Source: an uncultured Oscillospiraceae bacterium
GTDB taxonomy: Bacteria; Bacillota; Clostridia; Oscillospirales; Oscillospiraceae
Reading direction: 5' to 3'
Length of the DNA: 42,625 nucleotides
NCBI GenBank assembly: GCA_900754965.1
Contig: CAAEEO010000003.1
Location: 1 to 42,625, forward strand
In this document: in pieces, positions 17,085 to 25,442 of the stretch
Layout of the letters: each line of letters starts with the position of its first letter
Numbering within the stretch: position 1 is the stretch's first letter
The notes under the pieces: model-generated
The model's database searches: none
What the model was told of the DNA's origin: nothing
The model's input: the letters and a program-made list of their open reading frames with translations, nothing else
Translations under genes and position numbers: made by a program

Positions 17085-18332
17085 TTATGATGTCAAATTC
17101 ACGGTGACGCTATAATCTCCCACCGCCCCGGCGCCGGTGACGCCGTCGATATAGATACTGACCGGTACTGTGACATATCCGGTCATGGAATTATAATCCT
17201 CCAGATCCGCTACAACGCGAATATCATCCGCCGAGATCTTATCCAATGTCTCTTTTGGTGCCCGGATGGTCACGCTGAGCGTCTTGTTTACGATTCCGGC
17301 CTTCAGGCCCTCCGTCCGATTGATAAACCGCAGATCCGATACCTCAAACGTCCGGGTTTCCAGGTTCTTAAACTTCACACTGACCGTCACTTCCGTTTCG
17401 CCAGTGACGCACTGCACGCCCTCACTCAAGGTCAACGGGAAAGTGATGTCAAAGTCCTCAGGATAATCGCCCAGTTCGATGGTACCCACTGTCAGTTTAT
17501 TCATGGTACTCAGTTCTTCCGTATCACCGGACAGCGTGATCTTTTCAGGACTGATCCGTATCTCACAATTCCGGCTGTTGGCCCCGCCGCCCGGCAGGAC
17601 ATCCACACTCAATTCCACTTCCTTGAGCATATTCACCGGCAAAGTCGTACTGATCATATCAACATCCGCCGTCACATTGTTTGGTGTCACTTCCTCGTCC
17701 CCTGCGTTCATAAACACATAGGGCAAATCCTCATGGATCGTGGAATTGATATTCTCTCCGTCGATTGTCACCCTCGCATAAGAAATCTTCGCCAGTTCGC
17801 TGGCTGTTCCATACACCGTGATAGTCGATGGTTCGAAGGTCATTGCCCCGCTCTCTACTACATAACCCTCAGCAGAACTTCCGCTGAACATTCCCTGGAC
17901 TTCCACCACTTTGGAAGTTTCTTTTTCCACGGTGAAGTTGATATTCTCCGGGTAATATGTGATGGAGAAATTCTTATGATTCACTCCGTCAGGGAAACGG
18001 ATCTCATAAGCGCGGGAGTTTTCATTGGGCTGGCTGATGTTGCTCACATTTACCACTGCCTCCAGGTCAGAAGCAGTAAATTTCGCCAATTCCCGCTGAC
18101 TGCCGGTAATACTCACCGTGACAGAGGAAACATCCACATAACTGATCACAAGTCCCCGTTCTTCCAGAACATCTTCCCCGGAAAAAACCACCGGAATTCC
18201 CCGAAAGGTTCTGTCCTGCTCGTCTCCGTTGATAGATGTGACATATGCCCACATCATGATTGAAACAGCCAAGGACACGATCATCCAGAACCATTTGCTG
18301 TCATAGATATTTTTAAGTTTCTGATTCATCAT
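17085..18332 (-). CDS. cdaR: CdaR/YbbR-domain regulator of the diadenylate cyclase
   Basis: A 415-residue protein with one N-terminal membrane helix (FWMIVSLAVSIMMWAYVTSI) and a long extracellular part of repeated YbbR domains. CdaR binds CdaA at the membrane and modulates c-di-AMP production. It overlaps the end of cdaA, the standard pairing. Tandem ATG codons at 18332/18329 have only a weak GGGGAA ribosome binding site, so coupling to cdaA translation is likely. Start uncertain by a few codons. Confidence 0.93.
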   Translation of the reverse strand: MMNQKLKNIYDSKWFWMIVSLAVSIMMWAYVTSINGDEQDRTFRGIPVVFSGEDVLEERGLVISYVDVSSVTVSITGSQRELAKFTASDLEAVVNVSNISQPNENSRAYEIRFPDGVNHKNFSITYYPENINFTVEKETSKVVEVQGMFSGSSAEGYVVESGAMTFEPSTITVYGTASELAKISYARVTIDGENINSTIHEDLPYVFMNAGDEEVTPNNVTADVDMISTTLPVNMLKEVELSVDVLPGGGANSRNCEIRISPEKITLSGDTEELSTMNKLTVGTIELGDYPEDFDITFPLTLSEGVQCVTGETEVTVSVKFKNLETRTFEVSDLRFINRTEGLKAGIVNKTLSVTIRAPKETLDKISADDIRVVADLEDYNSMTGYVTVPVSIYIDGVTGAGAVGDYSVTVNLTS

Positions 18333-19197
18333 GCTTTTTCCCCACAAAATTGCTGATCACGCTGTTCAACCGGTCTGCCAGTGTCTGCGGTCCGTCCTCA
18401 TCCTGCAGCAACTCTGCCCGCAGGATAGCCTCAAAAGTGGTGGGATCCAGATGTCGTTTCATCATGCCGTTGATGGCTACGGAAATGGCTCCCGTTTCTT
18501 CGGAAACCACCGCCACCACTGCATCGCTGTGCTCACTGATCCCGATTGCCGCCCGATGGCGCATTCCCAAATCGTGGCTCAGATTGGTATTGTTGGACAG
18601 CGGGAGCATACACCCTGCTGCTGCAATCCGTCCGTTGCGGATGATCACCGCCCCATCATGCAACGGGGCCGGTTCAAAGAAAATGTTCCGCAGCAGTTCA
18701 CTGGACACATCCGCATCAATGGTGGTACCAGTGTTCATGTGTTCACTCAGATTGCTATTGCGTTCGAACACCAGCAGCGCCCCGGTTTTTGTCTGCGACA
18801 TAGAGTCGAAAGCCAATACCGTCTGCGTGATAGCGGCGTCCATACTGATCGGCGCAGACGCCTTTGAGGAAAACAGACCGGTGATCTTTCCGCTTCCCAA
18901 TTTTTCCAGTAATCGCCGCAATTCCGGCTGAAAAATAATGACAACGGCAATCAGTCCCAATTCCAACGCCCGTTGGATCAGGAAATTGATCATCGTCAGT
19001 TTCAGCACGCTGGAAAGCCACAGGACCACCAGCAAGATCAAAAGTCCCTTCGCCAGTCTGGAGGAATGGGTCTTTCGGATCAGCTCCACACCCTTGTAGA
19101 TGATATACGCCATTACCAGGATATCCAGCACATCCGAGAACCGGATCATCTGCAGACTATTTTTCAAATATACAAAAGAGTTGACGATATATTCCAT
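18313..19197 (-). CDS. cdaA: Diadenylate cyclase CdaA
   Basis: CdaA makes c-di-AMP from two ATP at the membrane and links to potassium, osmotic and wall control. The 294-residue protein has three N-terminal membrane helices (about 24-42, 48-68, 72-92) and a DAC domain with the catalytic motifs DGA (181-183) and RHR (213-215). GAGGAC lies upstream of the ATG. It opens the cdaA-cdaR-rseC-yicC chain and has its own promoter and a leader hairpin. Confidence 0.97.
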   Translation of the reverse strand: MEYIVNSFVYLKNSLQMIRFSDVLDILVMAYIIYKGVELIRKTHSSRLAKGLLILLVVLWLSSVLKLTMINFLIQRALELGLIAVVIIFQPELRRLLEKLGSGKITGLFSSKASAPISMDAAITQTVLAFDSMSQTKTGALLVFERNSNLSEHMNTGTTIDADVSSELLRNIFFEPAPLHDGAVIIRNGRIAAAGCMLPLSNNTNLSHDLGMRHRAAIGISEHSDAVVAVVSEETGAISVAINGMMKRHLDPTTFEAILRAELLQDEDGPQTLADRLNSVISNFVGKKHDESET

Positions 19198-19225
19198 ATT
19201 GCTTGTCCTCAGCAGATTCGTCCCA

Positions 19226-19262
19226 TGCCATGAGGTGCTGTCATAAAACGCACCTCATGGCA
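19226..19262 (-). promoter_or_regulatory. 13-bp perfect hairpin in the cdaA leader
   Basis: TGCCATGAGGTGC (19226-19238) is perfectly complementary to GCACCTCATGGCA (19250-19262) with an 11-base loop. It lies between the putative promoter and the cdaA start. No T-run follows on either strand, so it is not a standard terminator. An mRNA-stabilising or regulatory leader element, or a protein-binding site, is possible. Confidence 0.6.
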
Positions 19263-19279
19263 CACTATTATAGCTTATT

Positions 19280-19308
19280 ATTTTATCACAAAATTTCAGG
19301 AATTGCAA
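19280..19308 (-). promoter_or_regulatory. Promoter of the cdaA operon
   Basis: On the minus strand TTGCAA (19303-19308), 17 bases, then TAAAAT (19280-19285). A second -10-like TATAAT lies at 19267-19272 but lacks a spaced -35. The arrangement is the same as at purC. It suggests that the essential cdaA-to-rsgA block is transcribed separately from the desulfurase gene upstream. Confidence 0.7.
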
Positions 19309-19324
19309 ACGCATTTTCAGTTTT

Positions 19325-20455
19325 TCACTTGTGACCCAAGTTTTTTACGCAGGTCGCTAGAATATGGGCCGCCTGCTCTGTTTCCCGCTCCGTATTCCAT
19401 GGGGAAAAACTGAACCGCACCGTCCCCGTCTCTCCGGTACCCGCACTGTCATGCGCCAGAGGCGCGCAGTGTAATCCGGCTCGAACGGCAACGCCTGCCC
19501 GGCCTAACGCCTCTGCCAACACTTCACAGTCAATGTCGGGGTGGCGCAGGGAAAGTACCCCGCTCTGCCTCTCCGGCTCTTTCGCCTGAAACACTTCCAA
19601 ATCCGGGATTGCTCGAATTTGATCGGCGAATTGCCTCATAAGATGCATTTCCCACCGTCCCAGTTCTTCCGCTTCCCGCTCCTGGATATAGCGAATGCCT
19701 TCCAACAGGCCCGCAATGCCCGGAATATTATGTGTCCCCGCCTCCAGGCGATCCGGGAGAAATGCAGGCATTTCCTGATTCCGGCTATCAGATCCGGTGC
19801 CGCCGGCGATCAGCGGCTGTCCCGGTCGGGCGCACAACAGCAGCCCCGTCCCCTGAGGCCCCAATAATCCTTTATGCCCGGGCATCGCCAGGAAGTCTGC
19901 TCCCAGGACGGTAAAATCAATGTCCTGGCCCCCCGCACTCTGGGCTGCATCGATAATCAGTGGAACTCCGTTTTTCCTGCATAGTTCCGCAATCTCCTCG
20001 ATAGGTGTTCGATATCCAAAAACATTGGAGGTCATGGTGCAGACCGCCGCTTTGGCGCCAGGTAATTTTGCCGCAAACTCCCCCGCCATAGCATTTGTGT
20101 CAAACAGTGCGCGACCTGCCACCCGGATCTTCGCCCCCAACTGCCGCAGCGGGCGTGTCACAGCATTGTGCTCAAATCCCGATATCACCACCGGGTCTCC
20201 CGGGCCGATCAAACTGTGAATGGCCAGATTCAGTCCATGGGTTGCATTAAATGTGAATACCACCTGTTCCGGCTGCTCCACATGAAACAGTTCTGCCGCA
20301 GCACACCGGCAGTCAAAGGCTGTTTGGGCCGCGAGCATTGCTGGCTCGTGTGCACCTCGACCTGGACTCGCCATGGTTTGCATAGCGCGCAAAACCGCCC
20401 TGGCTACCGCCGGCGGTTTTTGCAGCGTGGTGGCCGCTGCATCCAAATAGATCAT
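19325..20455 (-). CDS. Cysteine-desulfurase-family aminotransferase class V (EF2568-like)
   Basis: A 376-residue PLP enzyme. MIYLDAAATTLQKP, NATHGLNLAI, the PLP lysine in MPGHKGLLGPQGTG and the candidate catalytic cysteine in GLHCAPLAH are visible. The spacing fits the compact EF2568-type branch of cysteine desulfurases rather than IscS/NifS. Members of that branch have been associated with SelD-dependent molybdenum hydroxylase genes, although none is seen here. Its ATG overlaps the stop of the DUF3343 gene by ATGA, so the two are translated together. Confidence 0.85.
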   Translation of the reverse strand: MIYLDAAATTLQKPPAVARAVLRAMQTMASPGRGAHEPAMLAAQTAFDCRCAAAELFHVEQPEQVVFTFNATHGLNLAIHSLIGPGDPVVISGFEHNAVTRPLRQLGAKIRVAGRALFDTNAMAGEFAAKLPGAKAAVCTMTSNVFGYRTPIEEIAELCRKNGVPLIIDAAQSAGGQDIDFTVLGADFLAMPGHKGLLGPQGTGLLLCARPGQPLIAGGTGSDSRNQEMPAFLPDRLEAGTHNIPGIAGLLEGIRYIQEREAEELGRWEMHLMRQFADQIRAIPDLEVFQAKEPERQSGVLSLRHPDIDCEVLAEALGRAGVAVRAGLHCAPLAHDSAGTGETGTVRFSFSPWNTERETEQAAHILATCVKNLGHK

Positions 20456-20706
20456 GGCCGCACCTCATATAGACCGCCTGTATCGTCATACGCATAGACT
20501 TTCCCCATCGGCAGGCCTGTCTTTCGCAGGATCTCCTCGGCTCTTTGGTATTTTCCCACTGCCACTCGTACCCCATAAGCGCATCCGCCTCCGGATACTG
20601 CCCGTGGTGCTTTTACCACCGCCGTGGGGACCCCCGCCCGGTCCAATGCCCGCTGCGCTCTCTGAGCATACGTCAAAGACCGGCACATCATCAGATAGTA
20701 CTGCAT
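20452..20706 (-). CDS. DUF3343 protein
   Basis: An 84-residue protein beginning MQYYLMMCRSLTYAQRAQRALDRAG, with AVSGGGCAYGVRV in the middle; this is the DUF3343 (putative Se/S carrier-like) pattern with two conserved cysteines. It overlaps the desulfurase by 4 bases, which suggests it receives or carries the mobilised sulfur or selenium; that role is inferred. The start at 20706 abuts the T-run of the upstream hairpin, whose 3' arm supplies GGAAGGGG as the only ribosome binding site. A longer in-frame frame to 20739 lies inside the hairpin and is not preferred. Confidence 0.82.
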   Translation of the reverse strand: MQYYLMMCRSLTYAQRAQRALDRAGVPTAVVKAPRAVSGGGCAYGVRVAVGKYQRAEEILRKTGLPMGKVYAYDDTGGLYEVRP

Positions 20707-20708
20707 AC

Positions 20709-20775
20709 AAAAACCCCTTCCGCATTGGTACCCGGCCATACATGGGCCGGTACATCGTATCCTATGCGAAAGGGG
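20709..20775 (-). terminator. ispF terminator hairpin containing the DUF3343 Shine-Dalgarno
   Basis: On the minus strand CCCCTTTCGCAT pairs with ATGCGGAAGGGG (one U-G wobble) around an inner hairpin GTACCGGCC/GGCCGGGTAC, followed by TTTTTG and then the ATG at 20706. It lies 9 bases after the ispF stop codon. The core helix, the wobble position and the placement relative to the next ATG match the element at 4933-4983. Confidence 0.82.
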
Positions 20776-20784
20776 TGTTTTTGT

Positions 20785-21264
20785 TTAATTGTTCTTTTTT
20801 TCCAAGAGTGCAACAGCGTGCACAGCGATGCCTTCACCTGCTCCAGTAAATCCCAGGCCTTCTTCTGTGGTGGCTTTCACGCTCACCTGCTCCACTTCCA
20901 GTCCGGCAGCGGCAGCAAGATTCTCCCGCATCTGCTGTTTATAGGGAGAAAGTTTGGGAGCCTGGGCCAGGATCGTGGCATCTATATTCTCCACGCTCCA
21001 GCCAGCCTCATCCAGAACACGGCGCACTTCCCGAAGCAAACCAAGACTATCTGCACCGCGATATGCCGGGTCATTGTCCGGAAACAGCATTCCAATATCC
21101 CCCAAAGCTGCCGCTCCCAAAAGGGCATCCATCACGGCATGGGTCAGAACATCTGCATCCGAATGACCGAGCAGTCCTTTTTCGTAGGGAATGTTTACAC
21201 CGCCCAAAATCAGTGCCCTCTCCGGTACCAGCCGGTGTACATCATATCCATGTCCGATTCTCAT
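20785..21264 (-). CDS. ispF: 2-C-methyl-D-erythritol 2,4-cyclodiphosphate synthase
   Basis: IspF forms the cyclodiphosphate in the MEP isoprenoid pathway. The 159-residue protein starts MRIGHGYDVHRL (zinc Asp/His), then GHSDADVLTHAVMDALLGAAALGDIG, DNDP and the C-terminal KATTEEGLGFTGAGEGIAVHA. It overlaps ispD by 4 bases (21261-21264), so successive or near-successive MEP steps are co-translated. Confidence 0.97.
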   Translation of the reverse strand: MRIGHGYDVHRLVPERALILGGVNIPYEKGLLGHSDADVLTHAVMDALLGAAALGDIGMLFPDNDPAYRGADSLGLLREVRRVLDEAGWSVENIDATILAQAPKLSPYKQQMRENLAAAAGLEVEQVSVKATTEEGLGFTGAGEGIAVHAVALLEKKNN

Positions 21265-21989
21265 ACCGTTTCTCCTCTCGCCGCCAGCAGAGCCTCCGCA
21301 AAAAGCAGATCTTCCCGGGTCGTGATTTTCAGATTTTCATAACTGCCATCCACAATATGCACCGGTACCCCCAGTGCCTCTACCGCCGAGCAGTCATCAG
21401 TCACAGCAGTACCGTCCTGTACGGCTTTGGTCAGCGCCGCTTTGATCAGATCCGCCTCGAAAACCTGCGGTGTCTGCACTGCCACCAGTTTTGAGCGATC
21501 CGGCGTTCCGGTAACCACTGCGTCTTCCACCGTTTTCACTGTGTCTTTCACAGCTACACCGGGCACCGCCGCCCGGTATCGCCTGGCTGCCTCCACTGTC
21601 TGCGCAATCAGTTCCGGCGTGACCAGCGGCCGCGCCCCGTCTGCAATGGCAATGTACCGGCTGTTTCTATCTGCCTGCAGTACACCGGCAGCCGAGGACT
21701 CTACCCGTTCCTTGCCACCGGCAAGGATCTTTGTAGCTTTATGGATTCCGAACTGTTTGCACAGTTCCGCCGTTTCCACAATTTTCTCTTCCCGGACGAC
21801 CACAATGATCTCCCCGATTTCTCTGCACAATTCAAATTGGGTCAAGGTACGGGCCAACACCGGGATCCCTGCAAGCGGGAGCGCCAATTTATCTTCTCCC
21901 ATACGCCGGGAACTGCCAGCAGCTACGATCACTGCAGTACACTGCCCCTTTTTTTCTTTGAACCGATCGAACATTCCCATCAGCGACAT
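21261..21989 (-). CDS. ispD: 2-C-methyl-D-erythritol 4-phosphate cytidylyltransferase
   Basis: IspD transfers CMP to MEP. The 242-residue protein carries the nucleotidyltransferase motif VIVAAGSSRRMGEDK at about residues 20-34, then DGARPLV and VQTPQVF, and ends near YENLKITTREDL. A short basic N-terminal extension (MSLMGMFDRFKEKKGQ) precedes the domain. The ATG at 21989 has GGAGG 6 bases upstream; the GTG at 21992 is too close. Confidence 0.96.
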   Translation of the reverse strand: MSLMGMFDRFKEKKGQCTAVIVAAGSSRRMGEDKLALPLAGIPVLARTLTQFELCREIGEIIVVVREEKIVETAELCKQFGIHKATKILAGGKERVESSAAGVLQADRNSRYIAIADGARPLVTPELIAQTVEAARRYRAAVPGVAVKDTVKTVEDAVVTGTPDRSKLVAVQTPQVFEADLIKAALTKAVQDGTAVTDDCSAVEALGVPVHIVDGSYENLKITTREDLLFAEALLAARGETV

Positions 21990-22025
21990 CACGCACCTCC
22001 TTGTTTGTCTCCGGCAACAGATCTC

Positions 22026-23270
22026 TTAAAAATCCAGTGTGGCGAAATAATCCTCCGGAGTCTCCGCCCGGCGGATCAGACGAGCAGTTCCGTCCTCCTG
22101 GAGCAGCACTTCTGCGCTGCGCAGTTTTCCGTTATAGTTATATCCCATAGCGTGGCCATGGGCTCCGGTATCGTGGAGGATCAGGTAATCCCCCCGCTCG
22201 ATTTTCGGCAGCATCCGGTTGATGGCAAACTTATCGTTGTTCTCGCACAGACTGCCTACGATATCGTACATATGATCGCAGATTTCATTTTCTTTTCCGG
22301 CAACGGTAATATGATGATAGGCACCGTACATGGCCGGACGCATCAGGTTGCAGGCACAGGCGTCCACGCCCACATACTCCTTGTGGGTATGCTTTTCATG
22401 GATCGCTTTAGTGACCAGACAGCCGTAGGGTCCAAGCATAAACCGGCCCATCTCCGTACAAAGTTTCACGCTTGTCATGCCGGCCGGAACCAGAACTTCT
22501 TCATAGGCCTGCCGCACACCTTCTCCAATCCGGAAAATATCCGCCGGCTCCTGATCCGGACGATAGGGAATCCCTACACCGCCGGAGAGATTGATGAAAG
22601 TGACCGGCATTCCAGTGCTCTGCTGAATTTCCACAGCCAGGCTGAACAGCTGTCTGGCCAAGGTGGGATAGTAATCATTGGTGGTCGTATTGGAGGCCAG
22701 GAACGCGTGCAGTCCCATCTCCTTTGCCCCCCGCTCCTTCAAAATGCGGGCCGCCTGGAGGATCTGTGCCTTGGTCATCCCGTATTTTGCCTCGCCCGGG
22801 GTATCCATGATGGTATTGGAAATTTCAAAATTGCCACCCGGATTGTACCGGCAGCTGATTTTTTCCGGAATATACCCAATAGCGTCCAACAGGCACTGAA
22901 TGTGAGTGATGTCATCCAGATTGATGATTGCCCCCAACTCCTCTGCAAGCTGGAATTCCTCAATGGGCGTATCGTTAGAGGAAAACATGATCTGTTCTCC
23001 CCGGATTCCAACCCTCTGGCAGAGCATCAGCTCTGTTAGAGACGAGCAGTCCATTCCGCAGCCTTCTTCCGCAAGGATCTTCATGATGGCAGGGTTGGGC
23101 GTTGCTTTTACCGCAAAATACTCCCGATATCCGGAATTCCAGGCAAAAGCCTGGTTGACCCGCCGCGCATTCTCCCGAATTCCCTTCTCGTCGTAAAGGT
23201 GATAGGGTGTGGGAATGGTTTGATCGATTTCCTGCAGCTGTTCCAGCGTTACAAACGTTTCTTTTCTCAT
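22026..23270 (-). CDS. lysA: Diaminopimelate decarboxylase family protein
   Basis: A 414-residue PLP-dependent alanine-racemase-fold decarboxylase, expected to make lysine from meso-diaminopimelate. The PLP lysine lies in YFAVKATPNP near residue 53; later come INLSGGVGIPY, CTEMGRFMLGPYG and the C-terminal HDTGAHGHAMGYNYNG. The substrate-region motif reads DACACNLMRPAMYGAYHH, close to the LysA pattern. AAAGGA precedes the ATG at 23270; the in-frame extension to 23495 crosses the promoter and is rejected. It is divergent from glgB. Related decarboxylases with other substrates exist, so specificity is likely but not proven. Confidence 0.9.
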   Translation of the reverse strand: MRKETFVTLEQLQEIDQTIPTPYHLYDEKGIRENARRVNQAFAWNSGYREYFAVKATPNPAIMKILAEEGCGMDCSSLTELMLCQRVGIRGEQIMFSSNDTPIEEFQLAEELGAIINLDDITHIQCLLDAIGYIPEKISCRYNPGGNFEISNTIMDTPGEAKYGMTKAQILQAARILKERGAKEMGLHAFLASNTTTNDYYPTLARQLFSLAVEIQQSTGMPVTFINLSGGVGIPYRPDQEPADIFRIGEGVRQAYEEVLVPAGMTSVKLCTEMGRFMLGPYGCLVTKAIHEKHTHKEYVGVDACACNLMRPAMYGAYHHITVAGKENEICDHMYDIVGSLCENNDKFAINRMLPKIERGDYLILHDTGAHGHAMGYNYNGKLRSAEVLLQEDGTARLIRRAETPEDYFATLDF

Positions 23271-23328
23271 AAAAATCCTTTCCGCCGCCGATCTTGCGGT
23301 CATTTTCTGGAAGTCTTGAACGGCTCCT

Positions 23329-23358
23329 ATCATACCATAACCGTTCACTTGATAGCAA
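23329..23358 (-). promoter_or_regulatory. Promoter of lysA
   Basis: On the minus strand TTGCTA (23353-23358), 18 bases, then TATGAT (23329-23334), about 60 bases upstream of the lysA ATG. It faces away from the glgB promoter in the same 250-bp divergent region. Confidence 0.6.
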
Positions 23359-23436
23359 CGGTTTCCGAAGGATTTTGTAAAAAAATCCCGCATTGGATAT
23401 TTCGTCAAGATCTTCCTCTGTTCCGACAGAAAACTG

Positions 23437-23465
23437 TGGAAAGCCATTACCAAATGTGTTATACT
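23437..23465 (+). promoter_or_regulatory. Probable promoter of the glycogen cluster
   Basis: TGGAAA (23437-23442), 17 bases, then TATACT (23460-23465), about 55 bases upstream of glgB. The -10 is good and the -35 weak, which may mean an activator is needed. Confidence 0.45.
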
Positions 23466-23519
23466 GTTATTAATATTGGCAATCTTGCCCCACAACTATC
23501 AAGAACGGAGGGAACTGAT

Positions 23520-25442
23520 ATGGACCCGCATGCTCTTATCGAAAAAACCATTGACAAACAGAAACTGTACTCTTTCAACGACGGCAATGCCTCGGACGCC
23601 TATGACCTGTTCGGCTGCCGGTATCTCCCGGAAGAAAACTGCTGGCGCTTTTTGGTGTGGGCTCCCCACGCCAAACAGGTATCCGTTATTGGAGACTTCA
23701 ATGGCTGGAATGGGGACGTCCATCCCATGTACCAGTTGGAGTGCGGCGCCTGGGCCGCCTTTATCCCGGAAGCTTACCCCGGAAATGTCTACAAATACCG
23801 GATCACCACTTGGGACGGACGGGTTCTGGAAAAAGCTGACCCCTACGCGTTCCACTGTGAGACCGGTCCCCGGACCGGCTCGAAAGTCTGGCCCATGGAA
23901 CCCCTGGACTGGCACGATGATGCATACATGAATCAGCTGCGCCGTAAAAATTCTTTCGCCTCCCCGATTTCAATCTACGAAGTCCATCTAGGCTCCTGGA
24001 AAAAGCCCTGGGACGGCTCGCTGCCCAATTATCGGGATCTGGGCCGGATGCTGGCGGAATACTGCACGGATATGGGATACACCCATGTGGAATTGCTGCC
24101 CGTTACCGAATATCCCTATGACCCATCCTGGGGATATCAGGTGACCGGATATTTTGCACCTACCAGCCGATACGGCACGCCGGAAGACTTTGCCTGTCTG
24201 GTGGACACGCTCCATACCGCCGGCATCGGCGTGATTGTGGACTGGGTTCCCGCCCATTTCCCCAAAGATGCCCATGCGCTGGCTCAGTTCGACGGGCAGG
24301 CGCTGTATGAAAGCGACGACCCCGTCATGTCTCAGCATCCGGACTGGGGCACGCTGATTTTCGATTACACCAAAGGCGGTGTACGCAGTTTCCTCATGTC
24401 CTCCGCCGCATTTTTCCTGGATCGCTACCATGTGGACGGTCTGCGAGTGGACGCTGTGGCCTCCATGCTCTATCTGGATTTCGGACGAAGACCCGGAGAA
24501 TGGACCCCCAACTGGGACGGCGGCAACATCAATCACAACGCCGTCTATTTCCTGCAGCGTCTCAATGAGGAGATCCATCGTCGATTCCATCATGCACTTG
24601 TCATCGCAGAGGAGTCCACCGCGTACCCCAAAATCACAGAACCGGTAGCCCTTGGCGGCCTGGGATTTGACTTCAAGTGGAATATGGGCTATATGCACGA
24701 CACCCTGGCTTATATGGAACTGGACCCCGTTTACCGCCGATATCACCACGATCAGATCAAATTCTCCATGTGTTACGCTTTTTCCGAAAAGTATATTCTC
24801 CCCTTCTCCCACGATGAAGTGGTATACGGAAAAGGCTCCATGATTCAGAAAATGGCGGGAGACTACTATCAGAAATTCCACTCCCTGCGCGCCCTTTGGG
24901 GATTCACTTTTGCTCATCCCGGGAAAAAGCTCATGTTCATGGGCAGTGAATTCGGCCAGTTCGACGAGTGGAATTTCCGAGAGCAGATCCAGTGGAATCT
25001 GCTGGAATATCAGATGCATGGCTCTATGCAGCATTATGTCCGCCAACTGAACAAGTTCTACCGGAACCATCCCGCCATGTATGAAAACGACCAGTCTTGG
25101 GAGGGATTCACCTGGCTCAATGACACAGATGCCGACCGTTCTACCCTGGCCTTTCTGCGCACCGCCGGAGATGGCAGCAAAGTGGTGGTCGTCTGCAACT
25201 TCACCCCCGTCCGGCACGATTTTTTCCAGTTGGGTCTGCCCGGTCCCGGTACGCTGCGTGAGGCGCTGAACAGCGATGATGTGCAATTCGGCGGACACAA
25301 CATCCACAACACAGGCAGCTGCCCCGCCTATCCGGAGCCGTTCTGCGGTCAGCCCTGGTCCGCCCGGGTAACGGTCCCCCCCATGTCCTGTGTCTATTAC
25401 ACCTATGATACCAACGATACGAAGGAGGTTTCCCCTGTATGA
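23520..25442 (+). CDS. glgB: 1,4-alpha-glucan branching enzyme (GH13)
   Basis: GlgB introduces alpha-1,6 branches into glycogen. The 640-residue protein has a CBM48 domain (about 35-130; WAPHAKQVSVIGDFNGWNG), a GH13 barrel with DGLRVDAVASMLYLD (nucleophile D311), AEEST (acid/base, E364 or neighbour) and FSHDEVVYGKGSM (D432), and a C-terminal beta domain. GGAGGGA precedes the ATG at 23520; the longer in-frame frame from 23199 runs through lysA antisense and the promoter. It overlaps glgA by ATGA. Confidence 0.97.
   Translation: MDPHALIEKTIDKQKLYSFNDGNASDAYDLFGCRYLPEENCWRFLVWAPHAKQVSVIGDFNGWNGDVHPMYQLECGAWAAFIPEAYPGNVYKYRITTWDGRVLEKADPYAFHCETGPRTGSKVWPMEPLDWHDDAYMNQLRRKNSFASPISIYEVHLGSWKKPWDGSLPNYRDLGRMLAEYCTDMGYTHVELLPVTEYPYDPSWGYQVTGYFAPTSRYGTPEDFACLVDTLHTAGIGVIVDWVPAHFPKDAHALAQFDGQALYESDDPVMSQHPDWGTLIFDYTKGGVRSFLMSSAAFFLDRYHVDGLRVDAVASMLYLDFGRRPGEWTPNWDGGNINHNAVYFLQRLNEEIHRRFHHALVIAEESTAYPKITEPVALGGLGFDFKWNMGYMHDTLAYMELDPVYRRYHHDQIKFSMCYAFSEKYILPFSHDEVVYGKGSMIQKMAGDYYQKFHSLRALWGFTFAHPGKKLMFMGSEFGQFDEWNFREQIQWNLLEYQMHGSMQHYVRQLNKFYRNHPAMYENDQSWEGFTWLNDTDADRSTLAFLRTAGDGSKVVVVCNFTPVRHDFFQLGLPGPGTLREALNSDDVQFGGHNIHNTGSCPAYPEPFCGQPWSARVTVPPMSCVYYTYDTNDTKEVSPV

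Noticed and set aside
15648..17090. 480-codon plus-strand frame over remA, yicC and rseC
   Set aside because: It covers three conserved minus-strand genes with intact starts and stops; a His-rich composition without domains is typical of an antisense frame.
23988..25307. 439-codon minus-strand frame inside glgB
   Set aside because: Antisense shadow of an intact branching enzyme, without ribosome binding site or motif.
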